This document shows positions 62,992 through 64,000 of a stretch of DNA of 64,000 nt, piece by piece. The stretch covers positions 62,001 through 126,000 of the forward strand of contig NZ_CADIJP010000015.1 of NCBI RefSeq assembly GCF_902859725.1. Direction: 5' to 3'. The translations under genes and the position numbers were made by a program. Source of the stretch: Achromobacter mucicolens. GTDB taxonomy: Bacteria > Pseudomonadota > Gammaproteobacteria > Burkholderiales > Burkholderiaceae_B. Each line of letters starts with the position of its first letter. The stretch's first letter is position 1. The notes beneath the pieces are model-generated. The model did no database searches. It had not been told where the DNA came from and saw only the letters and a program-made list of their open reading frames with translations.

Positions 62992-63894
62992 TTACCGGGA
63001 ATGCGGTGGTGATGAGGGCGCCAGACCCATCTGTTCGAAGATGGCTTGGGTCAGCGGGCTGTTCGGATCGTTGAGCGTCAGGACGATATCAAAGTGATTG
63101 GTGCCCGGCATCGGGACATACCTGCCCGGAAACCCGCGTTCGCGCCAGGCGGCCAGATAATCATTGCTCTGGCGCTTGAATTCGTCGGTTTCGGATTCGC
63201 CGTAGCTGACCAGCAGCGGGCAGCCCGCCTGCGGCAGCTGCAATGCGGGGCTGTTGCGGATGGCGTCGGCCTCGCTCATGCGCATCCATTCGTTGATGTG
63301 CGTGTGCACCAGCGGGCGCAGGTCGAACAGGCCCGACAGGGGCGCGGCGCCCCGGACCACGCTGGGCGGCACGTCGTAACTGGCGTGCCAGCCGCTGGCC
63401 AGCAGGGCGCCGACCAGGTGGCCGCCCGCGGAACTGCCGCAAATGTGGATGCGCGCCGGATCGCCGCCGTACTCGGCGATATGGCGATGGATCCAGGCCA
63501 GCGCGCGCCGGTTCTGGTCGACGATGCGGTCCAGCGTGACGGCCGGGGCCAGCGAATAGTTCACGGCCACCACCACCGCGCCCGCCTGGGTGAACGCCGG
63601 CGCCATGTTGCTGGACTCGTTCTTGGACAACAGGCGCCAGTAGCCGCCGTGGATGAACACGAAGACGGGCGCGCCGGGTTTGCCGGGCGCGGCGCCGGCG
63701 GCTGGAAATATGTCCAGCAATTCGTCGGGATGGTCGCCAAAAGGCACGTCCAGCGCGCAATCCAGCGTGCGCCGGGCAGTGGCGCTGTCCTCGGCGTATT
63801 TCTTGAGTATCGGCTGGATGTCGGGTACTGTCGCGCGAGCGTTGTACTGGACGTCCAGCTGAGCGCGATCGTAGTTGCGGTAGAGGGTGTCCAT
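62992..63894 (-). CDS. Alpha/beta hydrolase, kynurenine formamidase-like esterase
   Basis: Serine hydrolase of 300 residues. The oxyanion-hole motif is HGGYW (about 86-90), the nucleophile elbow is GSSAGGH, and the His is probably in the C-terminal GTNHFD. The HGGYW form occurs in arylformamidases and related carboxylesterases. No kynurenine-pathway genes adjoin it, so the substrate is open; an ester or formamide of an aromatic compound would suit the MarR regulator behind it. Start: ATG at 63894. No signal peptide. Confidence 0.8.
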   Translation of the reverse strand: MDTLYRNYDRAQLDVQYNARATVPDIQPILKKYAEDSATARRTLDCALDVPFGDHPDELLDIFPAAGAAPGKPGAPVFVFIHGGYWRLLSKNESSNMAPAFTQAGAVVVAVNYSLAPAVTLDRIVDQNRRALAWIHRHIAEYGGDPARIHICGSSAGGHLVGALLASGWHASYDVPPSVVRGAAPLSGLFDLRPLVHTHINEWMRMSEADAIRNSPALQLPQAGCPLLVSYGESETDEFKRQSNDYLAAWRERGFPGRYVPMPGTNHFDIVLTLNDPNSPLTQAIFEQMGLAPSSPPHSR

Positions 63895-63934
63895 GGCGGC
63901 AGGTGGTAAAAACCCTAGACTTGTTTTGCCGAAT

Positions 63935-63950
63935 ACTTTAAACCTAAACT
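63935..63950. promoter_or_regulatory. Possible MarR operator upstream of the hydrolase-MarR operon
   Basis: Near-palindrome ACTTTA-AACC-TAAACT, arms matching at five of six positions, in an AT-rich patch within otherwise GC-rich DNA 41 bases before the hydrolase ATG. Position and A/T richness suit a promoter/operator. No further gene start was recognised up to the window end; the ATG at 63951 meets a stop after ten codons. Confidence 0.35.
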
Positions 63951-64000
63951 ATGAACCACGCCAGTTTTCCCTGTGCTGCTTGAGGGGATTGCGGCGTGGC

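Overview
The window is high-GC bacterial chromosome, best matched to the Alcaligenaceae (Achromobacter/Bordetella group, Betaproteobacteria). The basis is gene content and order: ubiE-Tim44-like-ubiJ-ubiB, pcm-tolC, thiG-thiD, DUF3460-scpA-panC, pilD-coaE-zapD, and a fused Nudix/ThiE protein beside a DUF815 ATPase. No tRNA, rRNA, CRISPR array or prophage was seen. One insertion sequence is present. The genus is inferred from remembered gene order, not from a database search.

Layout. 1-5.7 kb (minus): copper resistance (copR-copS, blue copper protein, start of copA), preceded by phoB-phoR. 5.8-10.2 kb (plus): ubiquinone genes ubiE, ubiJ and ubiB with a Tim44-like membrane protein between. 10.2-11.8 kb: a ferritin-like diiron protein behind a strong candidate Pho box, then rfaE2. 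11.8-13.65 kb: a repeat-rich gap holding tandem repeats, structured element copy A, an IS110-family insertion and GGTGTCTGACACC palindromes. 13.6-21.1 kb (minus): tolC, pcm, thiG-thiD, btuF and btuB, with a cobalamin riboswitch ahead of btuB. 21.2-25.0 kb: metH. 25.0-31.2 kb: an amidase facing a hexuronate-type operon (GntR regulator, polyol dehydrogenase, manD, uxuB) with two UxuR-like operators. 31.2-34.1 kb: a methyltransferase divergent from an HTH regulator, then mutY. 34.3-37.9 kb: a fused indolepyruvate:ferredoxin oxidoreductase. 37.9-38.45 kb: a second repeat-rich gap with structured element copy B. 38.45-41.4 kb (minus): an MFS exporter and glpK. 41.5-47.5 kb: DUF3460, scpA, panC, a minimal LuxR-type protein, an NlpE-like lipoprotein, pilD, coaE and zapD. 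47.6-56.6 kb: an mdtABC-type RND operon with its outer-membrane factor. 56.6-64 kb (minus): an amidase, Nudix/ThiE protein, DUF815 ATPase, argJ, an unknown membrane protein, and a MarR regulator behind an alpha/beta hydrolase.

Functional links. B12 uptake (riboswitch-btuB-btuF) lies back to back with B12-dependent metH. The uxuB cluster can be read as L-gulonate (or L-idonate) to D-fructuronate to D-mannonate to 2-keto-3-deoxy-D-gluconate. PhoB, encoded here, is a plausible activator of the diiron gene.

The most unusual signal is a pair of intergenic structured elements (11944-12099 and 37983-38134). They share a 91-nt core at about 90% identity, with compensatory changes in an inner hairpin. 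Each core is enclosed by a long stem (34 and 27 bp) whose sequence differs between copies while pairing is kept. Both lie between convergent genes beside GGTGTCTGACACC palindromes.
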